Shown here one piece after another: positions 12,001 to 24,000 of a DNA stretch of 33,829 nt; the stretch's first letter is position 1, and the number at the start of each line of letters is the position of its first letter. Source of the DNA: Candidatus Omnitrophota bacterium (lineage in GTDB: Bacteria; Omnitrophota; Gorgyraeia; Gygaellales; Profunditerraquicolaceae); the NCBI GenBank assembly GCA_018812825.1, contig JAHJCJ010000068.1, forward strand, positions 1 through 33,829, in the 5' to 3' direction. The notes under the pieces were generated by a model, which searched no databases, was not told the origin of the DNA, and saw only the letters and a list, made by a program, of their open reading frames with translations. The translations under genes were made by a program, and so were the position numbers.

Positions 12001-15000
12001 TTAAGATACAGCAGCTGCTTGCCTACAAGGGCGGAAATAAATCCATGGTCCAGTCAGCTATTTATAATGCCGTTAAAAAAATGGCAGCAGCGGTTTATAA
12101 AGGGGAAAGCGGCAGAGGCCGGGTATTGGGTCTGGCAGGTGAAATATCCGGGCTTTATGAAGCAGTAATTAAAAGAGGGACTGCCCTAGAAGGTATAAGC
12201 TTGGGGATAGTGCAATCAGTTAACCCAGTTTTCTATGATACGATAGGCACGAGCAAGGAATTTGACGCAATCAGCAATAAGACAGTTTTTGAATTTAAAT
12301 TCCATCTTACCCTGCGAAAACTCTACCAACAGGTAATCGGAATCTCAAAAATACGTAAACCTCACCTCAAGGTGCTTACTGAAGAAAGGTTTAGCCATAT
12401 AAGAAATATTGTATATTTCGGAGAGTTAGATAATGGTTATGTAGTAAAAGCGATTAAAGCTTTTGCCCGGGATAACCTCATAGAGATATCTATTAATAAA
12501 GGCCTGTCTGTAAAGTTTTCTTTAATTCAAACAAGAGATTTTTTACTCAGTGATACTACGATATCTTTTGCCCAGCAGGAAGAAAAGGCACATGGGATAA
12601 AATTCCTTCCTGAAGATTACCGGTATATGGAAAGAATAATTAAAAATAAGCTTAACCAATTAAAGGGGGCTAAATTCGACGTAATTATCGGAGTAAGCAC
12701 GATTACTTCCAGCTCGCCTGCGAGCGGCTACAAAGATGACGCCTTCAATTTAATAAAAAGAAGTTTAGAGAGTGATTTTATGAAGTTGGCGGTAGATATA
12801 CTTGTTGTTAACCCGGCAACATTCTTGAGATGGTCACAGGGAAGTTTAGTAGCTCAAGAGGTAGAAGTAATGAAAAATGACATATTAAGGAAACTTATGA
12901 ATTTGGATAATTTCCTTCAAGGGCAGGATCTTTTCTTCAGGTTTTATAGATATCAGATGGAGTTTAAAGCAATAGCGGAACATTTTTTTAACGAAGCTTA
13001 TGTAAATAGCGAAATTGGGAGATTGCTGGAGATAAGCAAGATAGCTTACCAATATAATGAGCTCTTGGCCCGCTATAAAAGACTAATCCGGCAATCTCTC
13101 GAATCACGGCTTTCGTCTCAAGGCTATCAGAAAAAGCCAGTATTCTACAGAGGAACCTATGCAAACGAGCAACGGGATCGGTCTTTTAATCCTAAAGAGA
13201 AAGTGTTTGCAACGGTTTCTAAAGAAGTTATATACAAAAAGAAATTTCTAAATCAAGGTTTTCCTCTTGTTATCTATGCGAATATTCCATGGGGGTCAAT
13301 TAATGCCTGGAGTGAGATATACCCCCGAAATATGGGGTATCCGGTGATGCATAATGAGGTTAATCTTACTTTAGCCGGAGCTTTGCAAGATGGAGGGCAG
13401 GCATATATTTGTCCTTATGAAAAAGTTGATAGCCTGCCGGAGGATTCATTTGAGATCAATTCAATTGCCAATTATCCGTTTCTTGTTCCGGTTTCCAGTT
13501 CGCCGGTTAAGACCGGCAGGAAGCATATAGTTGAGATTAACGGCTCTAGATACAAGTTATTGCCTTACGGCGATCTTGATAATGCCCGGATGGACATACG
13601 CTCCGGCAATGGCATGGATTTAGGATTTATCTATGGAATTAAAGATAGATGTTTTGATGGCCAGGAAAGATTCGGTTTAAGGGGCATGTATTTATTACCG
13701 GGAGCCAGAGGTAATAAACTATCCCCCAGGATAATTGAAGAATTTATTAAATTATTTCCAACTAACTGGCTTCATATGAATTTTAATCCCTTAATAAGTA
13801 TCATACTTAGTAGATATTTTGGATTCAATCCGGTCAATCCTGATTCCCGCAATTTGGTATATGTTGGCAGGGCAAATGAAGCTAAGATTGTTCCGCTATT
13901 CTTCCCTTTCCCGCAGGGTACAGAAGCGGTGATCCCCGCTAATGGGCTGGACTTAGGGTTTAAGATAGTCAATGTAGCGCCTCAACCTTCAACAGAAACT
14001 TATATAAGAACTGAATATGTAGCTTCTTGCAGTTCTCCGGTGGTTCTGACCGGGCCGTCCAGGACAGTTAAGGTATTTGGTAATCCGGTTGTAGTTAACA
14101 GGAGAGTCTATGATAGAGCACAAATTCTGCCAGAAACAGATTTTACTGAAAGCAACGAAAAGAAGATTTCTGCGTTAGATGGGAATTATGTAATACGGAA
14201 CAGAATAATTAATCAAATATTAGGATTGCCATATGAAGATGTCCGTCAAGATGTGAAATTCGATTACCGGCTAATCGTTTATCGAGATAATGGCAGGGAA
14301 GTAGGTTCTATTAGGATAGCGCAAAGTGGGCTTTTAGGGAAAATTGATTGCTGGGGTGTGAATAACGATAGGCTAAGAGAAGGCATTGGATTTGCGCTTT
14401 TGGTGCGCGCTGTTAAGCAGCTTATTAGCCAGGGGGTAACAAAGATCAAATTATTTGCTCAGCCAGGGTCGGATGTGCAGCGGTATGTTGATAAGGTAGG
14501 GTTTCTTTGTTATGGGGGAGCTCTCCATTACTTAGTGGATCCTGAGCGTTATGGTAACCCATCGGTTTTGTTGGCGCAGTATTCTCATCGGCAGATCGAA
14601 GCCCGCAGCGCGAAAGAAGAGAAAACAATGGGTCTTTTAGCTGGCTTCTCCAGCTCGCCGGTTTCGTTATTAAGCAATAATCAGGATTCTGTAACTTCAA
14701 ATACCAAGGTTTTCTTAGAAGGCCTGCTAGATTGGGAGAATGATTTCGATATCCATACTTTAAAAATGGGTTTGGATACGTTGCTTGGGGATTCCCAAAG
14801 GGAGAGTCTTATCCTTAACTTATTGTTTCAATTATTTAAATTAAAGCCTCAAATGACAATAATTTTAACCCACGCTTGTCCTTTAAATTGTACTATTTGT
14901 GTCGGGGAGGATCTTTTAAAACAAAACCCGGGAGTTAATTTTCCTACTCCCCGGCTTATAAATATAATTGAGAAACTTGACGGTTATCCCAATATATTTT

Positions 15001-18000
15001 TTGAAGGAGGCGAGCCCTTAAGCCATCCTGATTTTATGAAAATACTTAAAGTTTCTTGCCGGCATATAGGTGTAGTAAATATAATAACCAACGCTTTTTA
15101 TTTTCCAACCGATGAAAAAGAACTAAAAATATTCTTAGATGCTTTTCCGGATAATGTAGTAATTTGGATATCGGTAGATAGGTCACACGAAGAGGCAATG
15201 AATAAAAAAGGTAAGAATCTTAAGATAATTATTGAGGCAATAGAAAAATATGTAAAGGCAAGCGAAAGGCTTGATGTCAGATACAACATTCGCGTTCCTC
15301 TTAGAGAAGAAAAGGAACAAACTGCAGCCTTTATCCGTAGTTATGGTTTGGAGGAAAAATACAGGAATAATCCTGATAAATTCAATATCAGGCATATTAT
15401 TGCGCAAGGCGCAGCTCTAAGATTAGAGCGGGGGCAAGCCAGGCAGTTTCGCTATGATTTCAAGGAGCATTCTGATCCTCGCGAAATGTCTTTATATCTT
15501 GATGTTAACGGCAGGGTTCTAACTTGCGCTCATGCAGGTTATATGGCTATTCCGCCAGAATATTACATTTTAGGGGATATCGGCAGCGAAGATCTATCGG
15601 TCATAATGTTAAAGTGGGCATTAGGTTTGCAGTTATCGTTAGAAAAGAAATATTTGTTAGCACTATTACTTTTAGAGTTAATTCAGCCCCGAAAAAGTAC
15701 GCTAAAAACAAACTTAATACAAAAACTTATATCTTTTTATGACTCGCACAGAAAGATATTCTCATATATTCAGGCGCTTATGCGGAAATTGCCCAGGCCC
15801 TCTTGGGAGGTATACCAGGTAGCGGAACTTGGAGGTTTCAGGGTTACTTTAGATTATCGCGGGAAAACATTAAAATTCCAATTGCCTACTTCAGGATGTG
15901 ATGATTATTTGTACATAGACCTGTTACCAGACGCCAAAACAAAAAAGTATAGTGTACGTATCTACGAGCCCGCAGGTTCCCATGATTCATTTTTGTTTGA
16001 CCAGCCTCCGTTCATTACTTTCTATGAAGAGGAAGGATTAAATAAATTCAGCCTTGTTTTAAGCGATGAGGCAGTAGCTGTATTAAGGAAAGAATTTGGT
16101 CGTTACGAATTCTTATCAAAATTCTTAAAGCGTAAGATTTATGGGGGAACAAAATCTTTCGAAATTATTTCGCTAACAGAATACGGTAATACTTCCGCTG
16201 GTTTCCATGAACGCATTGGCTCCAGCCCATTGGCGGATTTGCGCAGCGCCTCTCCTCTAGAAGATAGCAAGGTATTATTCCCCAAGGGCACGGAAAGCAT
16301 CTTAATATGGCAAATTTTACAAGATCATGAAAGACAAAGAGCAATGAAAAGGCTCGAATGCTTAAGGCTCGAATTAGCTAAATGCCTTTATAAGCTTGAG
16401 GATATAACCAAAGAAGATATCCAAAGCATCTCCTTTTATGTATACGGGAGTTACCTTTTTAAAGATTATCCGGGAGATGTAGATACTTCTTGGGTTGGGA
16501 GTGAGAGATACTATCCGTTATACGAACTTGTCTACGATATCCCAAAATACCTAAACCAGAAATTGGTTGACAGGAGCGAAGATCAAGAAACTCACAGAGG
16601 ACTTTTTGCCTTAGAGAATAAGATTGATCCCTTTCATAATGCGCTTTTATGGAGTAGCGGCGTTTTGTTCCATGGAATCGGAGTTCCTTTAGAGAAACCA
16701 AAGAAAGAAGAATTATGCGATTTAGCCGATGTTATTATTGACCCGAAAAAGAAAAATAAACTCAAGGGGAGCAATTTGGTTGAGGCGATTTTAATCCTTG
16801 ATAATGTAGGGTATTCGTATACGACGCTAGGTTTTTCTTTGGAGAAATTAAGAAGGTTTTATACATTGGGAGAATTTGATGAGATGAACCAAGAGATTTA
16901 CCCTGATTACTGTAGTGTTAGGAAGCTACTTATCTCAGAGGGATTTTGTTCCTTTTCGGAAATGGATTCCGCCGCCTCGCCGGTGGCTAAACTTAATTCC
17001 AATTTTGATTCTATCGGTAAGGCATCTACCGCTGAATCTATACCGGCGAGAAATGCCCTGCCTGTGCTAAAAGAAATGATCCAAAGGGCACTAGCAGAGA
17101 AAAAACAAGGTGAATCATTAACAATCTTGGTAAAAGGCATCCCCGGAGTAGGAAAGACAAAGCTTGTTAAAGCAATCGCAGCAGCAGGTTCCGAACGCAT
17201 AGCAGCTTTTGATGAATTGAAGATAAAAACATGGAGGGGTTGGAATAGAGAGATAGCAACGTTGTATCGGTATACGAAAAAACTGCCGCGGATTATTATA
17301 TTAGAGTCATGCTACTTAGCTCCTCGGGATAATCCGGATATTTTTGTAAGGGTTGAGGTACCTTCCCGAAGCGAAAGGAAAGATAATATAGAAAAAAGAA
17401 ATTTATCCGGAGACAAAAAGATTCTACAGGGATTGTTAGAAACCGATGAAGAATTGAAGGATATATATGAACTTGAAAAAAGGAATCCGGACCTAATTAT
17501 AGAAAACAGCCGTATCAATAGAATGACTTTATGGCAAATGCGGAGATTGTTCGCGGATATCCTGGAAGCCAAAAACATCGCAAGCTCTCCGGCGGGCTGC
17601 AGCTCACCTGTCTCTCCAGAGAGAATGCAGGCCAGCTCGCCGGTAGATGAAGAAAAAGAAAAGGTAAGGAGGGTTAGCCTCTATGAATTAGCCCTGCCCT
17701 GGCAAGATGATATTGATAGGTTATTATTGCCCGGACGGGTCAAGGAAAACGTAATGGTAATATTAAGAGATACCGTTTCTTTCTCGAAAAGCGCTCCGCC
17801 TATTTGGGTAAATGCATACCGTGGTTTTAGAGAGAATATAAATGGCCGTAAATGGGGCAGAGTTATACCCGAAGAGAGTTTTGCAGAGATGGTCAGAAAT
17901 ATGCTAGATAATATTTTAGAAGGCAAGAGAGTTGGCAATAACAGTGGGATTAGGAGTGCTTTGGAAAAGATAGTAGAGCAATCAAGGATAGAGCTTTTAC

Positions 18001-21000
18001 GAGAAAAATCCCGATTCTTGGGATCTTTAATAGAAGGATGCCTTCAACTAAGTAAACGGCTGGCAAAGCCAGGAATAAGGATAGGGAATTTAATTCCTCA
18101 AAGTATTTATGTAGCTGAAGATTCCAGTAACTCTTTACGGGTAGAGCAGGAAGAAGTAACGCAGCGGCCGAAAACCCACAATAATTTTTCTTCAATCACC
18201 TGTTTTATAGAAGTTTTATCTTTGAAAAGAATATATAGAAATAACTCGCTACGTGTCCTTGAATCTGAAATACATTATGCCATAGCAGGGATTATCTACT
18301 GGTTAGTTACGGGAAAATACCTGTTCGTTCACACGTCAGACTGTTTAAAGCTCCTGTATGAAGGAGGCATACTTGACAAACCAGAGACTATTCATGATTT
18401 CTGGGAACAAGCTCAATATGAGTTTGAGAGAGCAATAGAAGAAGAGGGGGATAGTTTAAATGAGGTTCGGATTAGTAGTAAGGGAAGGGAGAAAACAGCA
18501 GAGAAGATACTAAGAGATTTGTTTATGGGTGTATTGAAATGCAATAATCTTACCGCAGCCTCCTCGCCGGCAGAAACGGGCAAAGAAAGAGTTTCTTATG
18601 CAAACAACATTCCATTCCTTATTAATAATCTTACGCAGGAAGAGATGGCTGCGGCGCTTAAGGCGCGCTACATGATTGAAGGAATTGCTAAAAGGGTTTC
18701 CCGGGTATACGAGAACGGAGTATTTGTTACGTCAAACGTAATATGGGATGAATATACAATTGGTAAAGGTACGCAATATCCTTATTTTGTGGGGCAAGAT
18801 CAGATGTGGCGTATTTATGTGCGGGTCATATCTGAATGCAGGCCTGAGGCCGGGCAGCTTATTACGCAAGCGCTTGAAGCCGAAGATGCTAGTTTTAAGT
18901 ATCCTTTAAGTGGTGGTGAGGTGATAGTCGTCTATGGTTTAGATAGGAAGCATGCGCAGCGATTAATGGTAAACATTTTTACTGTTTTTGAATGGAACTC
19001 TTTCGAGGCCAGAGCCGCGTATGAAGGTGCCAATCCTCTTCTACGGGCATCAGAGCGGTTTTATTCATCAAAAACAATTTCCTTTGGGGAAGGACTCATG
19101 GAGTTAAGGATGCTCAGAGAGGCAATAGAACATCTATTAAAACAAGGAGGTAATATAGTTAATGGGAAAGGAAGGTTTAATGTTAAATCCAGCTCGCCGG
19201 TTGGAAACGAAGCTGTCGTTGAAGACCTGGAAACCTTAATTTCTTCACTAAAAGGAATTGATGTTCCAAGCAATACAAAGCAGATAGCGGAGTTAGAAAA
19301 GAAATATAGAAAAACTCGCGACGCATCCCAGAGGTTATTGGAAAGAGTGAAAGAAAACGGATTCTTAAGTTCCATGGCCCAGCTGCCGCCTTTAGTCTTA
19401 AACGACAGGGCATCAGTAATGCAGGCAGCAACTAGAGGCAATTTTACTTCTGCCTACCGTTTTAAGGCGCTGCTGGAATTGTTTATAGCAAATAAGTATA
19501 TTAAAGTACTTCCTTTAGAGATTTATTTTAATCAAACATTAAATATAGTTGAAGGCTTAAAACAGCAGACAAAAGATATAGCTTCAGGAAAGATAACGCC
19601 GGATTTAGTCAAAGGCCGTTCAGGAATAATCTTTCTTTCTCGTCCGATAAATTTAATGATTGGTGGTAAAAATATAACCATCAAGGCAATAAAGATGAAA
19701 GGCATAGGTTTTTTTAATAAGGAAGTATTTACGCAACCAAGCCAGGAAATATATAGAACCTCAGCTGATTTTCATCCTTTTGCCACCGAAGAAGGATGCC
19801 TTTATCCCAAGAAGCCAGAACCTACTCCGCGAGGCGGGCTTGCTTTTGAACGGGCAAAAAATGAATATGAGGCGATGAATTTTGTCCTAAATAATACAAG
19901 CCTGTTGACAGCCGTACCGATAGCATACGGTTATTATAAGGATTCAAAATTCTTTAATGATAAGCTGGGCTTTGTAATTTTAGGCGTTTTAGATAAGCAT
20001 GATACCCGTTTTGGAGATGTGCTTGACGTAAATATAGGAATAGCTGATGATGAAACAGAGTTTATTTTTGGTCCGGCATTGAAAGATTGGTTAGGTTTAA
20101 GAATTGGCGGGCGAATGATAAAATCAGAGGTTATTTATTATCTATCCAAACATTACCGAGAGAGGGGCAGGGCCTTGAGAGAGTTAAATGATAAAGGGCT
20201 ACTAGGCTTGCGTAATCACTCCGGGAATTATGCCGTTGCCGCTGACGGTAGGGCAATTATTTACGATTTAGATTCATCGGTTTTTAAGAAGGATTTAACC
20301 CCAGCCGCCTCATTTATGATGCAATTATACCCGGAGTTAGCCGGGGCTATACGGGATTTAAACGGCGACCTTGTTAATTCTTTTCCGGGAGCTACCTTGG
20401 GTTTGGCTAAAGAACAGATTTTTTATCAGGCATTCTTAGAAGGATATTTTGGCAAAGACTTATTTACCAGCGAAGAAGAAATGCAGGAACTATGTGAAGA
20501 ACTAACTAAGCTAGAGCTTCCCGAAAAGGCCTCCGAGTATCCTGACTATAGATTTAAGGTGGAAATGATCTCCGCCATTTGTTTATTTGAACCTTTAGCT
20601 AAGACTTTAGATGTCAAGCCGCCTTTTGGATTGAGGAGATTCTTGAAAGAAACAGAAAAATATTCCAAGCGAGTCTTTCAATTTCAGGAAGAGATACTTA
20701 GGGATGTTAAAAATAGCGCTGGCTTAAAGGCATTGGAAGCAAGAGGTTCTAGTCCTTTGATAAGCCCAGGATTTGTGATGAATAAGGCCATCGAAGATGG
20801 CCGCGTTGAATCCGCCAGCTCGCCGGCGGATTATCTTTCTATGGGATACTCCCAACTGAATTCTCTGTCCAGCAGTAATTTGGAAAGGAATAGTTCGGAA
20901 GTCAGAGAAAGACAGCCGTTCATTCTTACGCAATCAATGCTACACCTTAAAAATAGGTTAGTCGGTTTTAGTAATAACAAAGTGCCGGCCCTTGATTGTA

Positions 21001-24000
21001 TTAGTCATAAGGATTTTGCTTTTTGGTTTGAGGGATTAGAAGGCGCTAATAATACTGGTTTAATCGTCATTGACAGCCATCAGGATAACGATAAATGGCG
21101 GCCAGGAGAAAAGATAGACATTGGCAATTGGTTAGGGTATTTGGTTGAGACTGAAAAGGTTAAGGATCCCTGGTGGCTATATGAGCATTTTGATGGTGAC
21201 GATAAGACAGGTTGGTATTATAAGGGTCGCTGGCTTCGTTTTGGTCAAATCGATCAGTTGCCTATTTTTGAAAAGCCGGTAGGGTTAACCTTTTGTTTTG
21301 ATGCTTTTGCGAATGGCAGGAGGTTATATCGTTTGAATGCGGATATACAAAATGAAATTGAGTTTGTTGTCGCACATCTTGGTCAAAAAGTCAGAAATCT
21401 ATTTGCGGTAAATTTTGCTCGTTCTATTGCTGATGGCGAAGATCCAGATTTTACCCCTCCATCGCAAAGTGACTTTATCGCGCAATGTTTAGCTAACTCA
21501 TTGTCTCGTGCCTTTGTATTGGGAAGGCCTATTTTTGAGCAGTGGTCGTGGTGGGATGGCTTTCCTTCAGAAAATTGCAGCGCCTCACCGGTGGAGCAAA
21601 AACTTCCCTTTAGCGATTTTCAAGAATATACCAATGTTAAAGAAGAAGATTTTCTTAGAAGATACTTGCCAATTTTTAAAGAATTAAATGGCGGCAATGC
21701 CTTAAATTCGCATCAATTAGAAGAAATTATGGAATTTCTTAAATATCTTAAAGATATTGAAAAGCTTAACATTGAGTATTCGACTAACGACCAGTCTAAT
21801 CTACGGCCTTGTAAGCATTATAATGGCGCAGTCGCCAGAATTTTAGATGGTAAATTTGAGTTCAAGCTATTTGCGCAACGTCTCAATAATTACGATGAAT
21901 ATGAAAATATAGCTTATCAATTTTATATAGAGATTATCTTAGCCGGATTTCCTATGATATTGGATATAGTAATTGAAGCTTATGACGGTAAGGGCATAGC
22001 ACTTATACCTAATAAGGTTGTTGATGAAAATGAGCATGTATTTTGGTGCTATCGCGCCTTCCTTTATCCGCCTGATTGTTTTAGGGCCCTAGAGATGGTA
22101 AGTACAAAACAAAAGAAACCGGCCATCGGCTCGCCAGTGGTTTCACTTCTTGGTTCTCAGGATTCGGTTCCCGATTATACGGACCCCGGACCACGGGCCC
22201 CGAGCCCCGAACAATCCGCCGCCTCACCGGTTAATATTGATCATGATAGGGATTCGATAAGAAGCCTCTATAGATTGACACGGCGAATTAGTCCTGAGGA
22301 TATAATAGGCGCAAGAGAAAAGTTGAAGCATAGAAATATTGTTGAAATGATAGAGGAAAAATGTGGGTTAAGAAGCAAAGCCATTTCGATTCTATTCGGT
22401 AATATTTATGAAAAAGAGTACAGGCCGTTAGACTTTATTCAAGATATAAATAAGTTAATTAAAGACGGAGTATTGACCAGAGAGGAGCGTTTGCTGTTGT
22501 TTGAAAGGGCCCAAGAAGAAGGCTTAATTGAAATAATCGCCAGATATATTATGAAAAGAATACTTATGGCAGACGAATTCCTGGCTTTACCGCCGGCTGA
22601 AGATGTAATGCGGTTTGAGAACTTGTATTATGAAATACATTTAGTTAATAAAATTGATACAGAACTCGATATTATTGCCCCGGACAGTAGGATTCTTTGG
22701 AGGGATAATAAGCCATTGATCTGGAGAATTACCGATGCAAGGACGCAGCCGTATTTCCTGATAGCTGTTAATAAATACGGTATCCTTTCCAGATACGTAG
22801 CGAAAACGTTAGTAGATAATGTAGATGAGCATCGAACTGATGGCCTAAAAGGAAATTTGCTTTTAGAGGCAATTAATGCCCCCGGGGTTTGGATGCAAGA
22901 AGGTTTAAAGTATGTTTTTATAAAAGAGATATCGGGAACAGATTTGCCTATTTTTGTTTGGGAATTGAAAAACCTTGATGAAATTTCCCGAGGTAAATTC
23001 TTTTATAGCCTTGGTTTAGCTATGGCCGAGGCCCATATCTTAGGAATGGATGATCGAAGGAGAAATATTTCGGTTAATCCAGGCAAGCTAATGAAGTATT
23101 CTTTAGAAGAGCTGAAGAAAAAGGATTTAAAAGCCGTAATTAATATTGACAGGGAAAGTATGCTGTATTCTGCTTATCTTGGACAAGAGCCGGAGAAAGA
23201 TACGGAAGAAGTTGTAAGCGTTTTTACAGGCCTAGCATATCAAGCTACTAATATAAAGGAACTATTTAAAAGAGGGGCGCAGTTATACGTAGCTGGTTTT
23301 TACGCAGGCTATCTGGAGCATCGTAAATATTTTCAACAAAATTATGTACTAGTAAAGCAGGCAGTTAATGATCTAGCAGGAGAATCAGCTTGGTTAATAA
23401 TCAGGCGTTTAGAAATAAGCGATAGGAGTTTGAATATTCTTGTGGAGAGGATTAGTGATGGGATAGAGGGTAAATTAAATGCCAGAGGCGCTTTATTCCG
23501 AAAGGATGGTTATTATGGCCAGCCGGTTGGAGAAAACGTCAGCTCCCCGGTGGAAAGAAATAAGATTGAATTGCCGACTATACCATTAGAAACCCTTTCC
23601 GCATATTTTCAATGCCCGGCATCGCTTGTTTTTACTCACGATAAGATTGTGGATCGGATTAATAATTTTATAGAGCAGCGAATTGTAACGCCTCCGTTTA
23701 GAATATTCAGTTTTGACGAACACCCGGATAATTGGCTGTATTATGATCGGTTGCGCATAAACAATTGGTTTAGTTACCTTGTGCTGGGCCGTGGTCGGTT
23801 ACGCATAAGCAACTGGTTGACATATCTTGTGTTAAAGGGGTTAACGGATGAGCCTTGGTGGATTACACCTTCTAAACCAATTTATTATCCGGCAGATTTC
23901 CTCGCAGACGGAGATAGGGTGTTGGATAAAGAAGAATTGGGGAAATTACCTGTTCCTTCCGGGCAAGATTTAGTAGCCAGCATTGAATTTGATTACCTTT

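Noticed and set aside
11965..12168. Short + strand ORFs in other frames (11965-12168, 15524-15742, 26371-26601, 27748-27984)
   Set aside because: They lie in a different frame inside clearly coding modules (PD-(D/E)XK-like, radical SAM, NTase-side and the linker-rich stretch) and show no motifs, so they are shadows of the long frame.
15651..15700. Membrane helix in the Leu-rich run after the radical SAM domain
   Set aside because: The run LLALLLLELIQ is broken by Lys and Glu and is too short; it reads as an amphipathic helix.
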